Assembly: GCA_045591485.1 (NCBI GenBank)
Contig: JAZNSV010000186.1
Coordinates: forward strand, 1 to 8,501
Direction: 5' to 3'
DNA: 8,501 nucleotides
Origin: Colimorpha sp045591485
GTDB taxonomy: Bacteria > Bacteroidota > Bacteroidia > Bacteroidales > P3
A program made the translations under genes and the position numbers. Of the stretch, positions 1 to 6,008 are shown piece by piece. Under the pieces are notes generated by a model that saw only the letters and a list, made by a program, of their open reading frames with translations, was not told the origin of the DNA and did not search any database. Position 1 is the first letter of the stretch, and each line of letters opens with the position of its first letter.

Positions 1-3
1 ATG

Positions 4-26
4 TATCGTTGATATGCACTACCGGT
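4..26 (-). repeat. Left copy of an inverted extragenic repeat
   Basis: This 23-base segment is the reverse complement of 8418-8440 with one mismatch. Extending to the window edge, 1-26 against 8418-8443 matches at 24 of 26 positions. Read on the minus strand it begins with ACCGGT and ends with the unit ATATCAACGAT that is tandemly repeated at the right end. The window edge cuts it, so further tandem units may lie to the left. It lies in the gap upstream of thrS. A short hairpin (CCGGT 22-26 with ACCGG 37-41) starts in its ACCGGT end. Confidence 0.75.
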
Positions 27-113
27 GGAGAGGAAAACCGGACTGAAAGCATAAGAAAAACCATTTTTTTTCTTCGGTTTTAAATTAAATTCTTAGATAT
101 TCAAAAAAAGTTG

Positions 114-121
114 TATCTTTG
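114..121 (+). promoter_or_regulatory. Bacteroidota -7 promoter element for the thrS operon
   Basis: TATCTTTG fits the Bacteroidota sigma-ABfr -7 consensus TAnnTTTG. It lies in an AT-rich gap, 37 bases before the chosen thrS ATG, so the predicted leader is roughly 30 bases. The -33 region at the usual spacing (about 91-94, TCTT) is a poor match to TTTG, so this half of the promoter is weak. The same 13-base string TTGTATCTTTGCA occurs in the minus-strand promoter at the other end of the window. Confidence 0.7.
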
Positions 122-158
122 CAGTTCGAATTATGACCCTAACAAGACTAATATTGTC

Positions 159-2099
159 ATGATAAACATAACATTACCAGATGGTTCGGTACACCAGCAC
201 GAGGCTGGTGTGACCCCTCTTGATATAGCGAAAAGCATCAGTGAGGGCCTTGCACGCAACGTGCTTTCGGCCAAAGTGAACGACAAAGTGACGGAACTCT
301 ACCATCCCATCAACGAGGATGCCACCGTGCAGCTGCTCACCTGGAACGACGAGGAAGGCAAGGAGACCTTCTGGCACACAAGCGCCCACCTGCTGGCTTC
401 GGCCATTGAGCTGCTATATCCCGGCGTGAAATTCGGCTTCGGCCCCGCCATCGAGAACGGCTTCTACTACGACATCGACTTCATGGACTACCAGATCTCG
501 AGCGAGGACTTCCCCAAGATCGAGAAGAAGATGATGGAGCTGGTGCAGGCCAAGACGCCCATCACGCGCCGCGAGGTGAGCAAGGCCGAGGCACTCGACT
601 TCTTCACCAAGAAAGGCGATGAGTACAAGCTGGAGCGCATCGGCGAACTGAGCGACGGCGAAATCAGCTTCTACGACAGCGGCGCATTCACCGACCTCTG
701 CCGCGGACCGCACCTGGTGGACTTCGGCGCCATCAAGGCCGTCAAGCTGCTGAGCCTGGCCGGCGCCTACTGGCGCGGCGACGAGCACCGCAAACAGCTG
801 ACCCGCATCTACGCCATCAGCTTCCCCAAGAAGAAAGAGCTCGACGAATACCTGGCCATGCTCGAAGAGGCCAAGAAGCGCGACCACCGCAAGATAGGCA
901 AGGAGATGGGCCTGTTCATGTTCAGCGACATGGTTGGCAAGGGCCTGCCCATCTGGCTGCCCAAAGGCACCGACCTGCGCCTGCGCCTGCAGGACTACCT
1001 GAGCAAGATTCAGAAGCGCTACGGCTACAAGCAGGTGATGACTCCCCATATCGGCGGCAAGCAGCTCTACGTCACCAGCGGCCACTGGGACCACTACGGC
1101 GCCGACAGCTTCCGCCCCATCACCACCCCCGAAGAGGGCGAGGAGTATCTGCTGAAACCTATGAACTGCCCGCACCACTGCATGATATACAAGAACGAGC
1201 CGATGTCGTACAAGGACCTTCCGCTGCGCATCGCCGAGTTCGGCACCGTCTACCGCTACGAGCAGAGCGGCGAGCTGCACGGCCTCACACGCGTGCGTTC
1301 ATTTACTCAGGACGATGCCCACATCTTCTGCCGCCCCGACCAGGTGAAGGAAGAGTTCATCAAGGTGATGGAAATCATCGAAATCATCTTCAAGGCCCTG
1401 AGCTTCGACAATTTCGAGGCACAGATTTCGCTCCGCGACCCCAACAACCAGACCAAGTATGTGGGCACCGACGAGAACTGGGCCCGTGCCGAGCAAGCCA
1501 TTGTGGAGGCTTGCCAGGAGAAAGGCCTGAAAGCCCGCACCGAGTTGGGCGAGGCCGCCTTCTACGGTCCCAAGCTCGACTTCATGGTCAAGGACGCCAT
1601 CGGCCGCCGTTGGCAGCTGGGCACCATCCAGGTCGACTACAACCTGCCCGAGCGCTTCGGCCTCGAATACATAGGCAGCGACGGACAGAAGCACCGTCCG
1701 GTGATGATCCACCGCGCCCCCTTCGGCTCGATGGAGCGCTTCTGCGCCGTGCTTATAGAGCACACCGGCGGCAAGTTCCCGCTGTGGCTCACCCCCGACC
1801 AGTTCATCATACTGCCCGTCAGTGAGAAATACATCGACCAGGCACGCGAGATGAAGGCCCGCCTCGAAGGCCTCAACCTGCGCGGCACCATCGACGAACG
1901 CAGCGAGAAAATCGGCCGCAAGATACGCGACGCCGAATTGGCCAAAGTGCCGTTCATGCTCATCCTCGGCGAGAAAGAGGTGGCCGACGGCACCCTCAGC
2001 GTGCGCCGTCAGGGCGCCGGCGACCTCGGCGCAATGACGCCCGAAGCCTTCGCCAAAGTCATCGAGGAAGAGATCGACCGGGTGATGATTACCAAATGA
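159..2099 (+). CDS. thrS: Threonyl-tRNA synthetase
   Basis: This class II aminoacyl-tRNA synthetase charges tRNA-Thr in the cytosol and is 646 residues long from ATG 159. An in-frame TTG at 111 is rejected because it overlaps the -7 promoter element. Domain order is a TGS domain (about 1-61), an editing domain, a class II catalytic core (about 240-540) and a C-terminal anticodon-binding domain (about 545-640). The editing site that removes mischarged Ser is intact, with H73 and H77 (HTSAH), C181 and H185 (CRGPH). The catalytic zinc ligands are present as C337 (MNCPHH), H388 (DDAHIF) and H518 (MIHRAPFG). Motif 2 reads FGTVYRYEQSGELHGLTRVR. Length and motifs are those of a full-length enzyme. 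It heads the thrS-infC-rpmI-rplT cluster widely conserved in bacteria; infC follows within about 30 bases, so co-transcription is likely. Confidence 0.98.
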   Translation: MINITLPDGSVHQHEAGVTPLDIAKSISEGLARNVLSAKVNDKVTELYHPINEDATVQLLTWNDEEGKETFWHTSAHLLASAIELLYPGVKFGFGPAIENGFYYDIDFMDYQISSEDFPKIEKKMMELVQAKTPITRREVSKAEALDFFTKKGDEYKLERIGELSDGEISFYDSGAFTDLCRGPHLVDFGAIKAVKLLSLAGAYWRGDEHRKQLTRIYAISFPKKKELDEYLAMLEEAKKRDHRKIGKEMGLFMFSDMVGKGLPIWLPKGTDLRLRLQDYLSKIQKRYGYKQVMTPHIGGKQLYVTSGHWDHYGADSFRPITTPEEGEEYLLKPMNCPHHCMIYKNEPMSYKDLPLRIAEFGTVYRYEQSGELHGLTRVRSFTQDDAHIFCRPDQVKEEFIKVMEIIEIIFKALSFDNFEAQISLRDPNNQTKYVGTDENWARAEQAIVEACQEKGLKARTELGEAAFYGPKLDFMVKDAIGRRWQLGTIQVDYNLPERFGLEYIGSDGQKHRPVMIHRAPFGSMERFCAVLIEHTGGKFPLWLTPDQFIILPVSEKYIDQAREMKARLEGLNLRGTIDERSEKIGRKIRDAELAKVPFMLILGEKEVADGTLSVRRQGAGDLGAMTPEAFAKVIEEEIDRVMITK

Positions 2100-2115
2100 G
2101 AAGATAATTTAATAT

Positions 2116-2120
2116 AGGAG
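2116..2120 (+). promoter_or_regulatory. Shine-Dalgarno-like AGGAG before a possible AUA start of infC
   Basis: AGGAG is one of the few good Shine-Dalgarno matches in the window, where most genes have AT-rich, SD-poor leaders. It lies 9 bases before an in-frame ATA at 2130 but 48 bases before the first in-frame ATG at 2169. This favours initiation at the ATA. No ATG, GTG or TTG lies in frame between the upstream stop (TAG 2115-2117) and 2169. Confidence 0.55.
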
Positions 2121-2129
2121 AACCAAGTT

Positions 2130-2705
2130 ATAGCAACGCCCTACAACACCAACAACAGCGCGCCCCGCATGCCGCAGAGAGGCCGCGGGCCGGTCAAGAA
2201 AGAACCGGAGCACATGATCAACGAGCGCATCGACGTACCGATGGTACGCGTGGTCGGCGAAGGCATGGAGCCCACCATCATGAACACCAAGGAGGCCCTG
2301 CGCCGCGCCTACGACGACGGTCTCGACCTGGTGATGATCTCGCCCACGGCCAACCCGCCGGTGTGCAAAATCATCGAGTACCAGAAGTTCCTCTACGAGC
2401 AGAAAAAGCGCGAGAAGGAACGCAAGGCCAACTCGCAGAAGATTGTAATCAAAGAGATCCGCCTCAGTCCGCAGACCGACGACCATGACTTCGAGTTCAA
2501 GCTCAACCACGCCATACGCTTCCTCAAGGAAGGCAACAAGGTGAAGGTGGACGTCTTCTTCCGCGGACGCAGCATCGTCTACAAGGAACAGGGCGAGCAG
2601 CAGCTGCTGAAGTTTGCCGAGGCCTTGCTCGAATACGGCAAGCCCGAGCAGATGCCGCGCCTCGAGGGCAAGCGAATGCTTATGATTATCGCACCCAAGA
2701 AGTGA
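2130..2705 (+). CDS. infC: Translation initiation factor IF-3, probable AUA start
   Basis: IF3 binds the 30S subunit, prevents premature 50S joining and checks the start codon and initiator tRNA. The IF3 N-domain begins near I30 (INERI); the linker is lysine-rich (about 90-103); the C-domain starts near K104 (KIVIKEIRL) and ends in the typical EGKRMLMIIAPKK. From ATA 2130 the protein is 191 residues and begins M-A-T-P-Y-N. The conservative start is ATG 2169 (178 residues). I chose 2130 for two reasons: AGGAG sits 9 bases upstream of it, and the added N-terminal tail resembles, from memory, the MA-type tails of Bacteroidales IF3. infC is known to use rare start codons (AUU in Escherichia coli) as the basis of IF3 autoregulation, so an AUA start is biologically reasonable. 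The identity is certain; the start is less so. It lies between thrS and rpmI. Confidence 0.93.
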   Translation: MATPYNTNNSAPRMPQRGRGPVKKEPEHMINERIDVPMVRVVGEGMEPTIMNTKEALRRAYDDGLDLVMISPTANPPVCKIIEYQKFLYEQKKREKERKANSQKIVIKEIRLSPQTDDHDFEFKLNHAIRFLKEGNKVKVDVFFRGRSIVYKEQGEQQLLKFAEALLEYGKPEQMPRLEGKRMLMIIAPKK

Positions 2706-2723
2706 GAAACCAAGTATATCAAC
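2704..2723 (+). repeat. Short direct repeat shared by the infC and rpmI leaders (second copy)
   Basis: GAGAAACCAAGTATATCAAC begins inside the infC stop region. It matches GAGAACCAAGTTATAGCAAC at 2118-2137, just after thrS, with one substitution and one single-base indel in each direction. Both copies sit directly downstream of a stop codon and upstream of the next gene in the same operon. This may be a common RNA signal, or chance plus duplication. Function unknown. Confidence 0.45.
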
Positions 2724-2754
2724 ATATAGTCTAACTTAAAAAAACAGTAAAGTA

Positions 2755-2949
2755 ATGCCTACAATGAAAACCAAGGCCGCTGCCAAGAAGCGTTTCGCTT
2801 TCACCGGCACCGGCAAGATCAAAAGAAAGCATGCTTACCACAGTCACATCCTGACCAAAAAGGAGACGACCCAGAAGCGCAACCTCGACCACACCGCTCT
2901 CGTGAGCCGCGACGACGAGAAACGCGTCAAACGCATGCTGCTTGCCTAA
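2755..2949 (+). CDS. rpmI: 50S ribosomal protein L35
   Basis: L35 is a small, very basic 50S protein that binds 23S rRNA. The 64-residue product has the family start MPTMKTKAAAKKRF, then F-TGTGKIKRKHAYHSHIL and a basic KKRV-type end (EKRVKRMLLA). Length is normal for the family (about 64-66). It lies 49 bases after infC and upstream of rplT, the standard infC-rpmI-rplT order. The leader is AT-rich without a clear Shine-Dalgarno sequence. A 20-base segment at its upstream edge closely matches the segment before infC. Confidence 0.97.
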   Translation: MPTMKTKAAAKKRFAFTGTGKIKRKHAYHSHILTKKETTQKRNLDHTALVSRDDEKRVKRMLLA

Positions 2950-3072
2950 CCGACAAGCAAGAAAAAAAAGGAGTTATTAACCATTGTTGCAGAGCAAACA
3001 AGTGCAGACGGTTCAATGAAAAAGTCAACAACTACCGCGCTGCCGCCTGAACGAAAAACAAATTAAAAACTT
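2950..3072 (+). other. rpmI-rplT intergenic leader with a possible short reading frame
   Basis: At 123 bases this is the longest gap inside the translation cluster. It holds a good Shine-Dalgarno-like AAGGAG at 2968-2973 that is far from the rplT ATG (3073). Nine bases after it an ATT at 2983 opens a 27-codon frame in phase with an ATG at 3016, ending in TAA 3064-3066, six bases before rplT. From ATG 3016 the peptide is 16 residues (MKKSTTTALPPERKTN). In other bacteria L20 represses its own operon by binding an mRNA leader, so this gap could be regulatory. That is inference; I see no clear L20-type fold by eye. Confidence 0.3.
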
Positions 3073-3420
3073 ATGCCAAGATCAGTCAATGCCGTTGCTT
3101 CAAGAGCACGCAGAAAGAAAATCCTCAACCGCACCAAAGGTTATTGGGGCAGAGGTAAAAACGTATGGACCGTCGCCAAGAACAAATGGGAGAAAGGTCA
3201 GACCTACGCCTACCGCGACAGAAAGAACAAGAAGCGCGAATTCCGTTCGCTGTGGATCAACCGTATCAACGCCGGTTGCCGCATCAACGGTATCTCGTAC
3301 TCCGTCTTTATGGGCGAACTTCACAAGAACAACATCGAACTCAACCGCAAGGTGCTTGCCGACCTCGCTATGAACAACCCCGAGGCTTTCACCGCCGTTG
3401 TCAAGATGGTAAAGAAATAA
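3073..3420 (+). CDS. rplT: 50S ribosomal protein L20
   Basis: L20 is an early 50S assembly protein that binds 23S rRNA and, in several bacteria, represses translation of its own operon. The 115-residue product is complete. It has the basic N-terminal extension MPRSVNAVASRARRKKILNR, a GYWGRGKNVWTVAKN segment, and the family signature around residues 52-79 (KKREFRSLWINRINAGCRIN). The C-terminal globular part includes the GELHKNNIELNRKVLADLA stretch. It starts with ATG after an AT-rich leader and ends 30 bases before rplS, so the two are probably co-transcribed. Confidence 0.98.
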   Translation: MPRSVNAVASRARRKKILNRTKGYWGRGKNVWTVAKNKWEKGQTYAYRDRKNKKREFRSLWINRINAGCRINGISYSVFMGELHKNNIELNRKVLADLAMNNPEAFTAVVKMVKK

Positions 3421-3450
3421 GAGTTTAACCACTAAAAGCATCTATTTGTC

Positions 3451-3804
3451 ATGGGAAAAACTGAATTAATGCAGTATGTAGAGAACCTTGTCGAGCGCAA
3501 AGAGTTCCCCGAGTTCAAGGCTGGCGATACCATCACGGTCCATTATAAGATTAAAGAAGGTAACAAAGAGAGAATCCAGAACTTCCAAGGCGTTGTTTTG
3601 CAGCGCAGCGGAAGCGGAGCAACTGAGACCTTTACTGTCCGCAAGGTCACGAACGGCGTCGGAGTGGAGCGCATCTTCCCCTTCGCAAGCCCGTTCATCG
3701 AGCAGATAGACGTCAACAAGCGCGGTGCCGTGCGTCGCGCCCGTATCTTCTACCTGCGCAACCTCACCGGTAAGAAAGCCCGTATCAAAGAGAAACGCCG
3801 CTAA
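3451..3804 (+). CDS. rplS: 50S ribosomal protein L19
   Basis: L19 sits at the 30S-50S interface of the ribosome. The 117-residue product carries FKAGDTITVHYKIKEGNKER, then the family signature VTNGVGVERIFPFASPFIEQ, and the conserved end FYLRNLTGKKARIKEKRR. Length is typical. The upstream ATG 3451 is chosen; a second in-frame Met at residue 7 is possible. In many bacteria rplS lies with trmD and rpsP, so its place here, 30 bases after rplT, extends the thrS cluster. A strong hairpin follows 34 bases after the stop. Confidence 0.97.
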   Translation: MGKTELMQYVENLVERKEFPEFKAGDTITVHYKIKEGNKERIQNFQGVVLQRSGSGATETFTVRKVTNGVGVERIFPFASPFIEQIDVNKRGAVRRARIFYLRNLTGKKARIKEKRR

Positions 3805-3838
3805 CCGACCATCTCTTTGTCGATATGCTTGGATACAG

Positions 3839-3869
3839 AGAAGGCACCGTTGTTTCGACGGTGCCTTCT
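3839..3869 (+). terminator. Hairpin terminator after the thrS-rplS cluster
   Basis: A perfect 12-bp stem (left arm 3839-3850, AGAAGGCACCGT; right arm 3858-3869) encloses a 7-base loop, TGTTTCG. One more G-T and one A-T pair can extend it to 3837-3871. The U-tract is short (TTCTTT), so termination may be partial and let some transcription into the kinase and ABC genes. I see no convincing separate promoter for those genes between this hairpin and ATG 3891. Confidence 0.75.
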
Positions 3870-3890
3870 TTGAAAAAAGAAACTAATACT

Positions 3891-4514
3891 ATGAACAACA
3901 CAATCATAACCATCAACCGCGAATGCGGTAGCGGCGGGGGCAGCATAGCCCGCCTCCTGGGCGAGAAGCTCGGACTCAAAGTATATGGCCGCACTTTCAT
4001 TGAGAAAGTGGCCAACGAATTTGGCATCACCATGGAAAACATGGACCAGATTATGGCTCAAAAGAGCAATTGGTGGAACGACATCTGCCGTATGTACCAG
4101 CAGTTTGGCGCTGCCAGCTACACCACGGGCGTTGTCGAGCCGTCACCGCTCAGCCTCTATTATGCCGAAGCACGTCTGCTGCGCGAACTGGCCGAAAAAG
4201 AAAGCTGCATCATTGTCGGACGTGCCGGCTTCCACATATTCCGCGACGTTGCCAACGCACACCACATACTCATTGTGGCCGACCGCGACGTCCGCATACG
4301 CCGCATAGCCGAAAAAGAACATCTTGACACCGATGAGGCTGCCAAGGTGGTGGATCGCATTGACCGCGAACGCGACACCTTTGTCAGAAATGTGGCCGAC
4401 ACTTCGCGCCTCGACGCACACAACTACAATCTGTGCATCAACGTCACAGGTCTGGCACCTGAAAATGTCGCCGCTTTTTTGGCCGACAGTATAAAACTGA
4501 AAATCGGAAAGTAA
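3891..4514 (+). CDS. Cytidylate kinase-like family protein
   Basis: This 207-residue P-loop protein resembles the cytidylate-kinase-like family (Pfam Cytidylate_kin2), which is distinct from the housekeeping Cmk. The N-terminus reads TIITINRECGSGGGSIARLL, with a glycine-rich nucleotide-binding loop at residues 13-17 in the GSGG form typical of this family. A central strand is CIIVGRAGFHIFRD, and a basic lid-like region follows (ADRDVRIRRIAEKEHL). It probably phosphorylates a nucleotide or similar small molecule in the cytosol, but the true substrate of this family is not established. ATG 3891 is chosen because the family similarity starts there; the open frame from 3825 would run through the terminator hairpin. 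It ends 12 bases before the ABC permease gene, suggesting co-transcription with the transporter. Confidence 0.85.
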   Translation: MNNTIITINRECGSGGGSIARLLGEKLGLKVYGRTFIEKVANEFGITMENMDQIMAQKSNWWNDICRMYQQFGAASYTTGVVEPSPLSLYYAEARLLRELAEKESCIIVGRAGFHIFRDVANAHHILIVADRDVRIRRIAEKEHLDTDEAAKVVDRIDRERDTFVRNVADTSRLDAHNYNLCINVTGLAPENVAAFLADSIKLKIGK

Positions 4515-4526
4515 GATACGCATACA

Positions 4527-6008
4527 ATGACAATAAGAATAACGCGATTGGTGGCAGCCGTGGGTATGGCTGTCGCGATGCTGTTGGCCGGTTGCAGCCG
4601 GACGGAGAAGGCTGCAGTCGACATCCAGTCCGAGGCCGACATCAGTGGGCTCAAAGTGGCCTACAACTCTGGTTCTGTCTACGAAATTCAGTTCTCGCCC
4701 AGAACAGATATAACCAAGCTTAGTTTCAACACGCAGACCGACTGCATCGAGTCTATTGTGGGCGGGCAGGCCGATGTGTATGTCGACGACGACTGCCTCA
4801 TTCCTATCGACGAGCAGACCCGACTCGGCATACGTTTGGCGCTCCGCGGCGAGAAGGAGTTCCCGTGCGGCATGGTGTTTCGCAAGGAGAGCACCAGCCT
4901 GCGCGACTCGCTCAGCCATTTCATAGATTCGCTTATTGCCACTGGCGAGATGCAGGCCATGTATGAACGGTGGTTCTACAGCGAGACGCCGTCGCAGCTG
5001 GCCATGCCCGATTTGGGTCCTGCGCCCAAGGGCAAGCCGATAATGGTCGGCGAGGCTGTCAACATGCCCCCTGTGGCTTTCCCCGTGGAGAAAGAATGGC
5101 GCGGTCTGGAACCTGAGCTGATGCAGAAATTCGGTCGCTATGTGGGTCGCCCCGTCGAGTTCAATTTCTTTCCGGCGAGTGCCAGCGTGCCCGCACTGCA
5201 GAGCGGCAGCATCGACATACTCGGCGGCGGAATCTTCATCACAGAAGAACGCCAGAAGACCCTCGATTTTGCCACAAGCCATTTCAGCGCCCATCCCGGC
5301 TACTATGTCAAAGACGCTTCGGTCAAGGCCTACACGAGTTTCGGCCAGCGCATGAAAGACGTGTTCCGCAACAACCTTGTGGTCGAGAACCGCTGGCGCT
5401 ACATCACCGACGGCCTGTGGGAGACGGTCAAAATATCTGTCCTTGCCATTCTGCTCGGCTCGTTGCTCGGAGCGGGTGTGTGCTGGATGCGCATGAGCCG
5501 CCGCCGCTGGCTGAGCCAGACCGCCAAAGTGTATATCGACATCATGCGCGGCATACCGATGCTGGTATTCCTGCTCATCATGTTCTACGTCATTCTGGCC
5601 GGCACCGGCATGAGCGCCACCATGGTGGCAGTCGTTGCCTTTGCGCTCAACTTCGCGGCCTACGTCAGCGAGATGTTCCGCTCGGCCATTGCTTCGGTGG
5701 GCAACGGCCAGAGAGAGGCTGGCCTGGCCATTGGCTTCACCCCGTGGCAGACCTTCGTGTTCATCATTGCCCCGCAGGCTGTGCGCAACGTGCTGCCCGT
5801 GTACAAGGGCGAGGCCATCTCGCTGGTGAAGAACACTTCCATCGTAGGCTACATAGCCATCAACGACTTGACCCGCGCCAGCGACATGATACGCAACCGC
5901 ACCTTCGACGCTTTCTTCCCGCTGCTGATAGTCACCATCATCTACTTCGTCCTGGCATGGCTGCTTGGCAAACTGCTTGATCTCACCGTTAAAACCAGAA
6001 AGAAATGA
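4527..6008 (+). CDS. Lipoprotein solute-binding/permease fusion of an amino-acid ABC importer
   Basis: The 493-residue protein combines a solute-binding (SBP type 3) region with a HisM/GlnP-type permease. The N-terminus is a lipoprotein signal with lipobox LAGC and lipidated C23. Residues about 41-150 match lobe 2 and the C-terminal end of an SBP-3 domain (GLKVAYNSGSVYE, DCIESIVGGQADVYVDDD, FPCGMVFRKES, MQAMYERWF). Residues about 170-263 match lobe 1 (MPPVAFP, WRGLEPELMQKFG, ALQSGSIDILGGGIFITEER, LDFATSHF). The normal order is thus reversed, while the total (about 205 residues) is close to one domain. Membrane segments follow at about 302-322, 345-360, 366-386 and 460-483. The EAA loop begins at E397 (REAGLAIGFTPWQTFVFIIA) and is the contact site for the ATPase. 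Import of a polar amino acid is the likely role; the ligand is unknown. Its stop overlaps the ATPase start by 4 bases (ATGA). Confidence 0.9.
   Translation: MTIRITRLVAAVGMAVAMLLAGCSRTEKAAVDIQSEADISGLKVAYNSGSVYEIQFSPRTDITKLSFNTQTDCIESIVGGQADVYVDDDCLIPIDEQTRLGIRLALRGEKEFPCGMVFRKESTSLRDSLSHFIDSLIATGEMQAMYERWFYSETPSQLAMPDLGPAPKGKPIMVGEAVNMPPVAFPVEKEWRGLEPELMQKFGRYVGRPVEFNFFPASASVPALQSGSIDILGGGIFITEERQKTLDFATSHFSAHPGYYVKDASVKAYTSFGQRMKDVFRNNLVVENRWRYITDGLWETVKISVLAILLGSLLGAGVCWMRMSRRRWLSQTAKVYIDIMRGIPMLVFLLIMFYVILAGTGMSATMVAVVAFALNFAAYVSEMFRSAIASVGNGQREAGLAIGFTPWQTFVFIIAPQAVRNVLPVYKGEAISLVKNTSIVGYIAINDLTRASDMIRNRTFDAFFPLLIVTIIYFVLAWLLGKLLDLTVKTRKK

Noticed and set aside
57..81. Possible terminator AAAACC ... 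GGTTTT before thrS
   Set aside because: The stem is only 6 bp with a 13-base loop, and the poly-T lies within the loop; too weak to call.
111..158. N-terminal extension of thrS from a TTG at 111
   Set aside because: The extension runs through the -7 promoter element and adds residues with no counterpart in the TGS domain; ATG 159 gives the standard N-terminus.
414..1763. Long minus-strand open frames opposite thrS
   Set aside because: They are composition shadows of thrS, rich in Ala, Val and Leu, without any recognisable motif.
2716..2727. ATATCAACATAT before rpmI as a further copy of the 11-base unit
   Set aside because: It is a single imperfect copy in an AT-rich gap and is better explained as part of the leader segment shared with infC.
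3824..3831. TATGCTTG as a -7 element for the kinase-ABC genes
   Set aside because: One mismatch to TAnnTTTG, no TTTG at the -33 spacing, and it lies upstream of the terminator hairpin.
4143..5294. A 383-codon minus-strand open frame
   Set aside because: It lies opposite two genes with clear family motifs (the kinase-like gene and the lipoprotein-permease), shows no recognisable domain, and is the kind of long antisense frame expected in GC-rich codon usage.
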